Shown piece by piece: positions 9,482-19,499 of a stretch of 34,639 bases of DNA. Made by a program: the position numbers and the translations under genes. Origin of the DNA: Pezizomycotina sp. ARF18 (lineage: Eukaryota > Ascomycota); assembly GCA_002224055.1 (NCBI GenBank), contig AZLU01000014.1, forward strand, positions 340,576 to 375,214. The letters run 5' to 3'. How positions within the stretch are numbered: position 1 is the first letter of the stretch; every line of letters begins with the position of its first letter. The notes under the pieces are model-generated. The model did not search any database and had not been told where the DNA came from. It saw only the letters and a list, made by a program, of their open reading frames with translations.

Positions 9482-10104
9482 ATGGTAGAAAACATGGAAT
9501 CCGAAAACGGTACTGGATTGATCAAGAAGACTACATCGTCATCAACAATCGGGTATGCGAAGTCGTCGGAATCGGAGGCTTCCGGCGGCAAGCTAACGTT
9601 CAAGGCCATCGATATATTCACAGGCGAAAAACACGAAGACACCGCGCCCGCGCAGTCTGATGTCGTCATTCCCGAGGCCGAAGAGTGCGATTACTTACTC
9701 ATGGACATCGCCGACGATGATACGCTTATGCTGATGCCCGTTGATATCGATGAGAATGACGAGGAGAGGGAGGATCTGAAATTGCCGAAGCGAGAGGACC
9801 TGAGGGCGAGGATTAGAGAATTGTATCATAAGATGGAAACCGGAGTCCTACGGTTGCGGTTACGGTTGTTAAAGCGATGGGCGAGGAGGCCGTCGCTGGG
9901 GTTTTTGAGTTATTGACAGCGGAGGAGAGGAGGAAGGGGTCTTCCGGTCGAATAATAACCCGAAAGGGAATTGCAATAGAGTTACCACCAAACTGTGCAA
10001 TACTGGCGATAGACGAAGGCAATTTTCTTCCGACAGATAAATCTCGGTGGAGTGCGGCCCGCGGAATTGATATCCACTTCCGAACTCAAACGGTCGTTTC
10101 TTGA
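9482..10104 (+). pseudogene. eIF5A/Hex-1-like gene A, no hypusine loop, frameshifted
   Basis: The start MVENMESENGTGLIKK leads, after one lost base, into DYIVINNRVCEVVGI. That matches the first eIF5A beta-barrel (family form: YVVIKGRPCKIVE). After a second frame change comes EASGGKLTFKAIDIFTGEK, matching the family's GIDIFTGKKYED block. It continues with CDYLLMDI, REDLKLP and, after a third change near 9840, VAVTVVKAMGEEAV, matching the C-terminal OB-fold strand. eIF5A normally promotes elongation and termination through a hypusine on the lysine of TGKHG. Here about five residues stand between the barrel strand and GGKL, so that loop is missing. The end is unclear: a stop at 9914-9916 in one frame, or 10102-10104 in the frame carrying the C-terminal motif. 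Hex-1, the Woronin-body protein derived from eIF5A, also lacks hypusine and is an alternative relative. Confidence 0.7.
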
Positions 10105-10663
10105 CATGGTTCATAAATTTTACGGCGGTTGTTGCTCGCCGACGCCCGAGACCGTTTGCATATAAACATCCTCTCATCCATGGTAAATCGTCCACGTGTA
10201 ATCGCGTGGAGCCAAAATAGTGATTCAGATCCTTCAACAGTCTTCGAACGATAATTTTTCATCCTATTGTATATGGCTTGCTCATAGTCGTAAATCGCGA
10301 TCTAGCAATCTAGATGGAAATACTCCTAAGCTTAGGTTAACGCAAAATGGGCCGAGGTATGTTCCTTACGATAAGGCTAAAAAAGTCTTCGGAGGTTCGG
10401 ATGCGACGCAAATTTCTCGACAACGATAAATTGAAATGGGTGACCCAATTTCTTTGACGGAAAAACGAACGACAAAGAAACACAAGACGCTAAACAAGTT
10501 TCAGATTGAAAGACTAGTTACTAGTTCAAAAAAATACTCTATGCTCGGCATTCCGCTACAGGAAAGACATGTTATCGCTAAAATCCAATGGTTTCCAGGA
10601 GTTCCTTGCAGGATACAAAAAAGCGCTCTTGACAACTCTCTGTTTCGAAGGTTTAATCGTGTG
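10105..10663. other. Spacer between convergent eIF5A-like genes
   Basis: This 560-bp spacer separates the 3' ends of the two eIF5A-like genes. Open frames here are short or mirror the neighbouring gene. No terminator-like or repeat structure stands out. Confidence 0.4.
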
Positions 10664-11058
10664 CTAGTCCTGTGCCTGAAACGATATAGCCCTCTCTTCT
10701 CCCAACGCCGAGATAACTGTAACCTTCAGATCCCTCCCTTGATCGAACGCGCGTCGGATGCGTCTCCCCAGCTCGCCGCTGGTAGCGTGACCGATTTATC
10801 CGAATCGTCAGACTCGAGTGTCATATTGCCATTCTTAATGTCGACTAAGTACATCTCCGAGCGTGTTACGTCGGGAACATCGATCTTGCTGTCCGGTGAT
10901 TTATCATCTTCTTCTCGTTCACCGGTGAATACGTCTTCACCAGTTATATGAATTTGTCCGCCGTTTGATATGTCGACTATCCTGCATGGCCGATCGTGGA
11001 TGACCGCGTAACCACCTTTCTTTAGGGAAGAGATCGTTGCTGAAGTTATAGAGGCCAT
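10664..11058 (-). pseudogene. eIF5A/Hex-1-like gene B, no hypusine loop, one base short
   Basis: The minus-strand ATG at 11058 begins MASITSATISSLKKGGYAVI, then HDRPCRIVDIS, NGGQIHITGEDVFTGEREED and MYLVDIKNGNMTLE. After one frame break in the CTACCAGCGG stretch the frame reads SGELGRRIRRAFDQGRDLKV, then TVISALGEE, and ends at TAG 10666-10664. Order and spacing follow eIF5A along its whole length. The 395-nt span is 2 modulo 3, so a single lost base explains the break. Between VDIS and the GEDVFTG block only NGGQIHIT remains where eIF5A has the TSKTGKHGHA hypusine loop, so no modifiable lysine is present. The RRAFDQG-RDLKV tail is also reminiscent of Hex-1, but the end SFQAQD is not a peroxisomal SRL signal. 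Probable product length is about 131 residues, shorter than eIF5A (about 157). It is convergent with gene A. Confidence 0.75.
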
Positions 11059-12162
11059 AGTTTGGATCTGAGAGGCTTGAGAGCGGATATATGAGGATGG
11101 CAGGAGATCGGCGGATATTTGATAGCTTCAAGCGATTTCGACGATCGAAGAGGAAATAGGTCCGAGAAACATTTTATAAGGAAAGAAAAACCAGGGGTAA
11201 CCCTTTTTTATAATGTTGGCTCCATATTCCAGGTGATGAGGGGTAAGGTGTTCAAAAAACCGTAATCCGGCAGAGTGGGTCAGAAGTTTTGACGAAAAAA
11301 GTGGATCCTTGGAAAAGAAAACGGTAATCCGCTGGGTATCCAAGGTATCTCAGGCGCTTCCCCTGCCGTATTTTAAAGCCGCAAGTTTTAGCTTTTTCCA
11401 CCAGTTGGATCGTGCGATAGCGCTATAATCGTTGCTTATTCTCGCAGTTACAGCAAAGGGGATACTTAATTAGTGCCTAATAATTCAGATCAGTAAGAAG
11501 GATGGTGGCACACTCCAAACCCTGGTTCGTTTGTTCTTTCTTGTTCTAGAAGAGCTGGCTCCGTTACAGTATTCTTCCAGATGCATACGGCGATCTTGGA
11601 AGTCAAAAAAACGTGTGTTGGTGTGGAAAAAAAGCAACGCGTGCGCTGATTTGTTATTGGTACTTATTAGGTACTCAGGAAAACAAAATATAGATCACGT
11701 TTGATGCACATGCATATGCAGTGTGAGATTTAGTGATTATATTCTTCGCTTTAGTGGCTGGTTCGTTGTTTCCGAACTACCCAATGTGAGTAAATCCGTA
11801 GTTGCTAGTAACGCTAGCACCGCAATCTCACCGCAGAAACTTTCGTTCGTTCTGGTGCTTATTCTAAGCCTATATTATATTTTTCAAATTGTTCCGTTTA
11901 TTTCTTGGGAGAAGTGAATTCATGAACTCGATATTATATCATATTGACTAGCTGCCGGGATTTTGCTATTCATTCCGTAAATTGTTAAGTTATCTATGGG
12001 GAAAAGCAAAACTAGAAGGAAACGATTTATTCGCGATCTAATTCGTAACGAAGAGGAAACTTGGAGACATAATTGTAGGACATCCAATCGGGGCCGATCA
12101 AAACTAAATCCTAGTAAAACTTTGTTTCCTTCCCAGGTGTCTCAACGGTTAATTGGAGAAAC
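11059..12162. other. Intergenic, no supported gene
   Basis: This 1.1-kb spacer lies between eIF5A-like gene B and the 3' end of the split F-box gene. Several short open frames on both strands lack recognisable composition. A plus frame from 11996 overlaps the F-box gene antisense and is treated as its shadow. Confidence 0.4.
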
Positions 12163-12861
12163 CTACGATGCACCGGGATCCGACATGTCCACTTTCGGAT
12201 CCCAAACTTCCACCACATCACCAACATGCTTCGTCAAACAAGCCACTGGGAACCACGGGTATTCATATCTCCAATCATCTACATCCCAAAAGCCATCCAT
12301 TGGGAGGTCGGAAAAGAGCATCTTGAATAATTGTCCCAGTGACACGACGCCTTGCTCATTACTGTATGCCATTAACCTTCCATCATAAACACTTCGCAAA
12401 GGTTCATCGAATTCCGCGATGAGAGCTTCGATGAACGCCCTCACGGTCATAAACCTCGTAACTCCTAGTCTCGCCCGTAGATATGGCGTTCTTCTTCTTG
12501 AGCCATGCGGATCGCAAGCGGCTTGCTGTTATCAAGAACATTCAGCGCCGGCGAAGCTACCATATCGTCCAGCAAGCGGGTAGACGTAATCGGGACAAGT
12601 TTAGCGGTATTTCGTTATAGAATCCGAAATCTTCCACGCGAAGACCCCTTTCTCTGTCGTGGTTCAGCGCAGTAAAATCGACGCTTAGGTGGCTGATACA
12701 GAGATGCAGGAGGAAGGGAAAACTTGCGCCACTGTATCCTATTTTGATATTTCGCTCCTTCACTATCCTCTTTGAGTAGCTCATCCGGCTCGCACTCGAA
12801 AGGCATGGACAGAGACGTCTCTCTATGAGTTTCGATAATATCTCGAAATCGTCGGCTCGCC
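12163..12861 (-). pseudogene. F-box gene, 3' part (downstream of transposon insertion)
   Basis: On the minus strand this continues the reading frame begun at 17809. After one copy of the 5-bp target duplication it reads RASRRFRDIIETH, then MPFECEPDELLKEDSEG (from 12806), in frame with the 5' part. The frame changes near 12660 to DRERGLRVEDFGFYNEIPL and changes again near 12600 to TSTRLLDDMVASPALNVLDN. It meets an in-frame TAG after YGRD and shifts once more to MTVRAFIEALIAEFDEPL and DGFWDVDDWRYEYPWFPV, ending at the stop at 12163. F-box proteins recruit substrates to SCF ubiquitin ligases; the C-terminal region is not a repeat type I recognise. The gene is dead because of the insertion, and the extra breaks fit long neutrality, though some could be assembly errors. 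Confidence 0.7.
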
Positions 12862-12866
12862 CTCCT
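12862..12866. other. Left target-site duplication CTCCT
   Basis: The 5-bp word CTCCT directly precedes the left LTR and recurs directly after the right LTR at 17736-17740. Five base pairs is the usual copia-type duplication. Removing the element plus one copy restores the F-box reading frame, which independently supports both boundaries. Confidence 0.85.
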
Positions 12867-13177
12867 TACTGGCGCAGATTATGGTATAATATCTAATAAT
12901 GTAGGATAGGATCGAACTTATAGATTTGACTACTAAACTAACTAGACTAACTAAGGGAATATACGATACTATATAATAAACTGATGATACTATAATCTTA
13001 ATATAATATATATAGTCTACCTCGACGGCTCACAGAGCCTTATCGTCGTAATCTCCTTAATATCTATAGCTAAGATCTTAATATCTTTAGCTAAAGTTCC
13101 TTATTCCTTAGCTATATAAGTATTATCTCGATGTCTATAGATTTGTTATACCTCTTTAGTATACCTAATAGCTAGTA
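12867..13177 (-). repeat. Left LTR (3' LTR of the element)
   Basis: This 311-bp repeat is homologous to 17423-17735 along its length. It begins TACTGGCGCAG and ends AATAGCTAGTA, with TG...CA termini eroded to TA by transitions. The outer 130 bp keep several TG/CA dinucleotides (TATGG, ATGTAGG, CTGATGAT). The inner half is fully converted. Confidence 0.88.
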
Positions 13178-13186
13178 CCTTCTCTT
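13178..13186 (-). other. Polypurine tract
   Basis: On the minus strand this reads AAGAGAAGG directly upstream of the 3' LTR, the position expected for the plus-strand primer of reverse transcription. Confidence 0.6.
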
Positions 13187-14166
13187 ATTAATAATACTAG
13201 TAATCTTTATCCTATCTTCTTATACCTATAGCCTTTATAGCGCTATCGTAAGATATCTTTATAAGCGGTTTAGTAAATATATCCGCAATATTATCTTCCG
13301 ATTTTATATATTAAGGCTTAATAGTTCCTTCTCGAACTAGTTCCCTTATAAAGTAATATTATATTAATATACTTAGTTCTATTATAGTATTTAGGATCCT
13401 TTATAATACTAATAGTACTTTAATTATCTATATATCTTAATACTATTAGGAGCCTTAAACTTAAAGGCTCGCTATATATCCTTTAATATCTAAAGTACCT
13501 AGAGAGCTTTCTATAAAGCCTTCTCTATAGCTATATATTCTACTTTAGTACTACTAGTAGCTATAATATATTATTTCTTTAAATAGTATAAGATAGCTAT
13601 TCTATTAAACGTTATTATATAGCCGGTAGTAGATCTATGAGTAAGCTTATATCTAGCCTAGTTAGCGTCTACGTAGATATATAGATCTAGTATCTTATCC
13701 TCTATCTTACGGGTATAGTACATAAGCATATAATTAAGGGATTCTTTCTAATATCGTAATACTCTTTTACTACTTTCTCATAAGTTCGGTTTACTTTACT
13801 AACGTATTACTCTAATATCGAGATAACAAAGGTATCGGTTAGCCTAGTAAATAGAGTATAGATTAAACTTTTTACTATCTATCGATACTATACTACCGGT
13901 ATAGTATTTAATCTTCCGTTTAAGGATACCTCCCTTTCTATAGGAGTACTAATCTTAGGGGTATTCTTAAGCCTAAATCTCTTAAGGAGCGATTATATAT
14001 ATACGGACTAATATAGTACTAGGCGACGTTAATCTCTAGACCTAGTCCGTTTTACCTATATACCTAAGAAATAGGCTACCGGCCCTATATCCTTTATTTT
14101 AAAGTATAAATTAAGATCTCGCTTAAATATCTCGACTTTATATTTATTAAATCTAGCTATTAATAG

Positions 14167-14178
14167 ATTATTAACATA
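14167..14178 (-). other. Reverse-transcriptase active-site box, mutated
   Basis: The minus-strand codons TAT GTT AAT AAT read Y-V-N-N, followed by CTA TTA ATA GCT (LLIA). The family box is YVDD. Both catalytic Asp codons have become Asn by G-to-A changes, so the enzyme would be inactive even without the stops around it. Confidence 0.75.
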
Positions 14179-17100
14179 GATAATTATTATTAGCTAATAA
14201 TCCTTACTAATAAATAAGCTATTATCGAGCCAATAAACTTTAAACTTTAATAATTTAAAAACTAAGATAAGTTTTTATACTATTTTCGAGTAACTATTTA
14301 AGGCCGTATAGAGTTTTTATTAACTAAACTAATCTATTAATTTCGCTCCCTTCTAAAGGCCTAACGATAATTCTTTACTTTAGTTTAGGTACGAGAAGGC
14401 CGTTATTATATCTATTACTTATATTTAAGATCGAGGTAGGCTATTAATATAAAGAATAGTTTTACTATTAATATCTTAGCTACTAGTACGTATATCTTAT
14501 CGTAATCGATCCCTTACTTCTATATAAAGCCTCGAGTAATTAGTCTCGACTTAAGTATTATAATTTAACTAGTAATATCGCGCTTATACTTAAATACTTA
14601 TTTACTATCGACGATATTATCTTCTAGGAAGATCTCGAGAATTTATAGATTTTTATACGTCTTATTCTTTAATTGAGGATAGTTTTAATCTATCGATATA
14701 CGCTATTCCTTATAGTTTATAGAGCTTATAGCCTTTTTATAAGTAAATAGCTCTAATTTATTAATATATACTATTAATTCTTTATAGGCCTTCTCTCTAA
14801 GGTATAGCGTTAGATCTTTACTAATATATCCTAGCCTATAGGGTATCTTTATAGTTTAATTATTAGATCTTATCTTTAGCGATTTCGGGAATACCTATTA
14901 TCTTTAGTTAATCGTCGTAGATCTATCTTATAGTATCTACGTAACTTCCTCTACGAGAGTAAATATCTTTAGATCTTAGCTATAGGCTAGCGTTATCGAG
15001 ATTTTTATTCTTATCCTTAAGCTATTCTAGCGTAATTATCTCGTAAATATCTAATTAATAATCGGAAGTTAAGTTTTAATTATAATTTAGCGCCGTCGCT
15101 ATTTTATCCTTAGACTAAACCTATTCTAAGGTATCTTTAACGTACTCGAGAAATCTTTATTATCCTCTATAAAGTTACGTACTTTAAAGGTTAATTCGAT
15201 CGAGAATCTAATATCTCTACGGATTAATACTTTATAGATAGTAGGATCCTAGACTTAGTAATATTATAAGCCTCTAGACCTATAAATATATCTTCTTAGT
15301 AGTATTATCTAGCTTCTTTTAAAGTTTACTATTAATATATATATAGTATAGTTTACTAAATATCTTAAAGTTTAAGATATCGAAAGTTCTACCTTCCTAT
15401 CTTTCCTATAATATTATCTATTTACTATCCTTTAGTACTTAAGCAGCCTTAATAGCGTATAGTTATAGATTAGATTATAATAATTTATCGCCTCTACCTA
15501 TAGCTACGGCGGTAATTCCGACGCGGCTAATATTACCTTTAATCTATTAAAAAATCTAATTAAGCTTCTTAGGTACGCTATTCTATTAAGATACGTATAT
15601 AGCTAAGATATAACTATAATCCCTACTTCGTTATAGCGTCTATTAATTAAGGTATATTCTTTACCTCCGTATATTATAGCTTAATAAGCTTAAGGTTTAA
15701 CTAACGTTTAGCTATCTTAAAAGTACTATTAAAGTATAAAAATATTATCTCTACCTTTTTATCTTTTATAAAGTAGATCTAGACTTCTAACTATTCCTTT
15801 AAAAGATAATAAACCCTATATAATCTCTAAGGCTCTTTATATACGCCTATTAGTAAAAATCTAAAAAGATTATCTCTATTAGCTTATACTTACCTAATAA
15901 GGTTTCTTACAGTTTAGTATTACCTTTAATTTAATAAGTCCGTAGGCTTTATAATTAATATAGCCTATAGATCTCTACCGTCTTTAATAATACTAATAAC
16001 GCTTTTATACTTAATTATTCGCTTAATATAATCTTTACCGATATATCCGAGCCATTTATATACTTCTATATAGTAGCGAAAGCTAAACTTTTTTATAGAT
16101 ATTCGATCTTATCTAAGATCTTTTATAGTCCTATCTTTACGGTAGCTTCGATTCTTAGCCCGGTCTAGTTATTATATATCTACCTTATTAGATCGTTATT
16201 ATATATCCTACCTTATCTACGCGAGAGATCGAGAATAGGCTATACTTTATCTTTAGAGCGTATAATATATTCTTAAATTTAATAAGACTACCGCCATACT
16301 CCCTATTAAGCCTTATAAATACTAAGCTAATACCGATAGCCTATATACTTTTTTATTACCGATTATAATATTCTATAACTTTAAAGGGGTTTATAGGTAA
16401 AAAATACTTCTCTTATTATCGTTATATAAGAAGATACGCCTAATCGGAACTACTAAATCTTCTTTAAGAGCTAGTATCTATATTAAGATTATATTATAAA
16501 GCCTAATACCCGTTATTACCGCTATCCTTTTATCCTTTATACGCTTCCTATAGTCGGCCCTCTTATATCCGACCTTATATATAGTATTTACTCTTAAACT
16601 TATAAACCTTTATTATTTCTTTAGGTTTTACCTCGGCTATTTCTTCTAAATAGCGCCTTATTATCCTTAGAGCTAACGTCTCCGGTATATTATATTTTAC
16701 GCTTTATCTCTTTAACGAGTAGCGCCTTCTTAAGTATATTAAAGGTTAGTTCCTTTACTATTAAATCTATTATCTACTAAAAGTTTATAATAAACGTCTC
16801 CAGTCGCTACTAAGGTTATTATAGACGAGATTAATAGCCTCTACTATAGCTATATTATCTTTTAAGCCTATACCTAGCTTCGTCTTCTCCGCCGTTCCGC
16901 CTCAGCTTCTCTATTAAGATCGAGCCTAATATTTATTATACGTTTTAATAAGATCTTAATACTTCTATATAAATCCTTAAATATCGACTTTATTCTTAAG
17001 TTAAATCTATCTTAGTTATTTTCTAATATAAGGCTTACTAATAGCGGTAATAGCGATATACGCTAAACTTAAGGTATCCTATACCTTATTCGCGTACTAT

Positions 17101-17408
17101 TAGTAGATCATAGATAAGTACGTTAAGTCTCTACCTCGTAGTAAGCTTTAATAATAGTATACGCCTTTAAGTTATTATCTTAATTTTAGTACTTAGTTCT
17201 ACGTTAGCTACCGTAGCTTTAAGCGGTTTACTAGTAATATCCTAGACTTTATTATACTTAAGGAACGTAGTTATATATATATTCTAATCGAGTAGTTTAT
17301 AAGATTAGCCTTTAGCTTTACTCGTTAAACTTTAGTAGAGAGATATTATAAGATATATCGTTTAGGAGAGATTAAGAAGTAAGTCAGTTTATTAAGATAT
17401 ATTACTAA

Positions 17409-17422
17409 CTGGGCTTATAACC
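17409..17422 (-). other. Primer-binding site, initiator-tRNA anticodon-loop type
   Basis: The plus strand reads CTGGGCTTATAACC immediately before the right LTR. GGGCTCATAACC is the anticodon stem-loop of initiator tRNA-Met, as far as I know it. The single difference (TCA to TTA) is a CpA-to-TpA change. Drosophila copia and some fungal relatives prime from such an internal half-tRNA. This fixes the element's orientation. Confidence 0.65.
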
Positions 17423-17735
17423 TACTAGCGCAATATATAGTATAATATCTAATAATATAGGATAGGATTAAACTTATAGATTTAACTACTAAACTAACTA
17501 GACTAACTAAAGGAATATACGATACTATATATAATAAACTAATAATACTATAATCTTAATATAATATATGTAGTCTACCTCGACGGCTTATAGAGCCTTA
17601 TCGTCGTAATCTCCTTAACATCTATAGCTAAGATCTTGATATCTCTAGCTGAAGTTCCTTGTTCCTCAGCTATACAAGCATCATCTCGATGCCTATAGAT
17701 TTGTCATGCCTCTTTGGCATGCCCAATAGCTAGCA
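17423..17735 (-). repeat. Right LTR (5' LTR of the element)
   Basis: This 313-bp LTR begins TACTAGCGCAAT and ends AATAGCTAGCA. The inner 180 bp are fully TpA-converted. From about 17610 outward, CA and TG dinucleotides reappear in number (CATCATCTC, GTCATGCC, TTTGGCATGCCC). The left LTR has TA at the same sites, so RIP stopped within this LTR. Confidence 0.88.
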
Positions 17736-17809
17736 CTCCTCACTCTCGCGAGATCAAAGTAATTTAAATTCGCGAAAGGCATGATGATTAACTCTGGTGG
17801 GAGCGACAT
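17736..17809 (-). pseudogene. F-box gene, 5' part (start and F-box)
   Basis: The minus-strand ATG at 17809 opens MSLPPELI, followed by NYFDLARVR. This is the classic F-box start LPxEL...L..FDLxxV, in the usual position at the N terminus of fungal F-box proteins. After 24 codons plus two bases the frame runs into the CTCCT target duplication and then the transposon. It resumes in phase at 12861. The F-box binds Skp1 in SCF ubiquitin ligases. Coding-like sequence may extend upstream in the same frame (SRLSTLIKRLVAEGFDF), so the start could be earlier. This part includes the right copy of the target duplication at 17736-17740. Confidence 0.75.
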
Positions 17810-18192
17810 TAGGGAAGAGTTAGGACTGAAATCAAATCCCTCGGCAACTAAACGTTTGATAAGGGTGGAGAGACGGGATTTTTGATCAGCGTTATCTACT
17901 GGAGCTTAGACGAGACACTAAACTCTTATTTAGACTAATATTACCGTATCGGAAAGCTATATTCCTCAGGTTATATCCGTATCTGGAGTACTTACTTCGT
18001 GAAAGTAACAAAGGCGCAACCCACATTCTCTCCCCTTTCCCCTCCGTGTCGAGTTTGGTAAGGGCGAGTAACTATCCAGATTACTTTATAGAAAGCAAAT
18101 ATATTTGGGCCATGCTGAATGTTACTAATTGGTATCTCATCTCTTACACTTCTCTGGTGTACACCTAAGAAGACAATCGCTTGGATTATTTG
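17810..18192. other. Upstream flank of the split F-box gene
   Basis: This is the 5' flank of the minus-strand F-box gene. The minus frame just upstream of 17809 is open for about 25 codons and may belong to the gene. No RIP-type change is obvious here, in contrast to the adjacent element. Confidence 0.4.
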
Positions 18193-18263
18193 CCTTTCTT
18201 TTCTTTTCTTTTCTTTCTTTTCTTTTCTTTTTTCTTTTTTCTTTTTCTTTTCTTTTTTCTTTT
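18193..18263 (+). repeat. 71-nt pyrimidine tract (TTTTC-type)
   Basis: The tract is uninterrupted T and C in TTTTC-like units. It lies about 180 bp beyond the 3' end of the minus-strand gene at 18444-18745. It has the same sequence type as the 204-nt tract at 6422-6625. Confidence 0.92.
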
Positions 18264-18443
18264 GAGTTATCTGGCTTCAGGATTTCGACAAAAGGAGTTT
18301 TAAGTCATGAGTATGGATTAATATTGACAGGTACCCTTCCACACCGGATCTCGTATTTAGACATCCACAGCTTCATTAAATAGGAAATATGATATCCAAA
18401 AGTAAAAGGAGAGTTGAAAAACTCCAAATTTCCTCCACAGAAT

Positions 18444-18745
18444 TCATACACTCAAAGCTTCGAAATCCCCCTCGATCAACTCGGACATGGAGGCGTCATC
18501 AGACAACCCGGCCATCAATTGGTCCAAACTCTGCGCCTCCACCTCAACAGCAGCCCTCTCCGCACGCTCTGCCATAACCTTTTTCAGCTTCCCCCTGGTG
18601 ACCTCGAGAGCGACCTTGTTCGTGATGTTGTCGATTCTGATGTTGTACTTGACTGCGACCCTTCGCACATCTCTGTGTAGTGAGCGAGGAGCTTTTCGAA
18701 GAGTTCTTCTTTGAAAGTCTTCTTGTTGCCAGTGCTGGTCGACAT
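18444..18745 (-). pseudogene. Small charged protein, one base short
   Basis: The minus-strand ATG at 18745 begins MSTSTGNKKTFKEELFEKLL, then AHYTE. After one break near 18668 it reads RRVAVKYNIRIDNITNKVAL, followed by a helical stretch (RGKLKKVMAERAERA) and an acidic C terminus ending GDFEALSV with a stop at 18444. The 302-nt span is 2 modulo 3, so one lost G in a GG pair restores a product of about 100 residues. There is no signal peptide, membrane segment or cysteine motif. I recognise no family. It reads as a soluble alpha-helical protein. It may be a normal gene if the break is a sequencing error. Confidence 0.5.
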
Positions 18746-18875
18746 TGTTGTAGTGGGGAAACGGGAAAGGCTGTTAGGTAGGTGGTTGGAAGCTAGAAGC
18801 CTTGGTTCGGTTTGCCGAAGATGATGAATGTCAAGCGCGGCGTAGGCGTGGTTCAAGAAGCTGGAGGTATGTTTC

Positions 18876-19262
18876 CTAGAGTTTACCGAAGTGATCGCTT
18901 CGAGCTATTGTTCGATTCTGGGTGAGGAAGCAGTTCAGAGGTCTCACGAGCCTGCCTTTTATGCTAAACATTTCGTCGTAAAAATAGGTAGAGAATTGTG
19001 TAACCGCCTTCAGATCGCCGCGGTACTGATTATTGAAACATCTAGGAATCCACCATTCCAATTTCATGTTTCGAAACAAGAACACATTTTCCTGCCGCAT
19101 TTTCGAATCCCTATAGTCCACAACACGTTGTGAAGAATTGTTAAACATAACGGAAACATACCACTTTTTTGAGTAAAACGTCTGACTTGGAACAGAAAAG
19201 CGATTATACCGATTTGGAAAATTGACGCTCGATTTCACAATTTGAAATTCCGGGTAGCGCAT
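18876..19262 (-). CDS. Hypothetical 128-residue open frame
   Basis: This uninterrupted minus frame from ATG at 19262 is aromatic- and Arg/Asn-rich, with stretches such as NRYNRFSVPSQTFYSKKWYV. It has no signal peptide, domain or repeat that I recognise. Its composition resembles noncoding frames of this GC content as much as a gene. It lies upstream of, and on the same strand as, the gene at 18444-18745. I keep it only for its length. Confidence 0.2.
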   Translation of the reverse strand: MRYPEFQIVKSSVNFPNRYNRFSVPSQTFYSKKWYVSVMFNNSSQRVVDYRDSKMRQENVFLFRNMKLEWWIPRCFNNQYRGDLKAVTQFSTYFYDEMFSIKGRLVRPLNCFLTQNRTIARSDHFGKL

Positions 19263-19499
19263 TTAGCGTTCCAGGTATTCAGATATCGAAGATGTGCCTG
19301 TAGTTTCGAGAAACCGATAGTTTCGGTATATTGCTATTAAAGACGTACATGAAATTTCTATTCGTTACAGTACCAAGTCGCAAGAAATCCGTTCCCGCGT
19401 TCAGACAATAGTACACGTGCACCCGCCTTCTCAAAAATCCCAAAAAATCTCCGACGTTTAGGCCACACTCAGTATCCGGAATCGCTCCTGTACATTTCA

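Larger units (their letters stand above)
12867..17735 (-). mobile_element. Ty1/copia-like LTR retrotransposon, RIP-degraded
   Basis: The element is 4869 bp, bounded by 311/313-bp LTRs and a CTCCT target duplication. Its interior is AT-rich, with CpA and TpG almost absent but TpA abundant and CpG retained, the signature of repeat-induced point mutation acting on both strands. No open frame survives. On the minus strand, 14178-14167 reads YVNN followed by LLIA, which is the reverse-transcriptase YVDDLL box with both Asp codons changed by G-to-A. The primer-binding site lies next to the right LTR and a purine tract next to the left LTR, so transcription ran on the minus strand and the right LTR was the 5' one. 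I assign copia rather than gypsy from the YVDD-LLIA context, the short length and the anticodon-loop tRNA primer type. The internal protein order was not resolved. Confidence 0.88.

Noticed and set aside
12882-12890. LTR start placed at TGGTATAAT (12882)
   Set aside because: The homology between the two LTRs extends 15 bp further upstream. Only the start at 12867 gives a target duplication (CTCCT) and restores the F-box frame.
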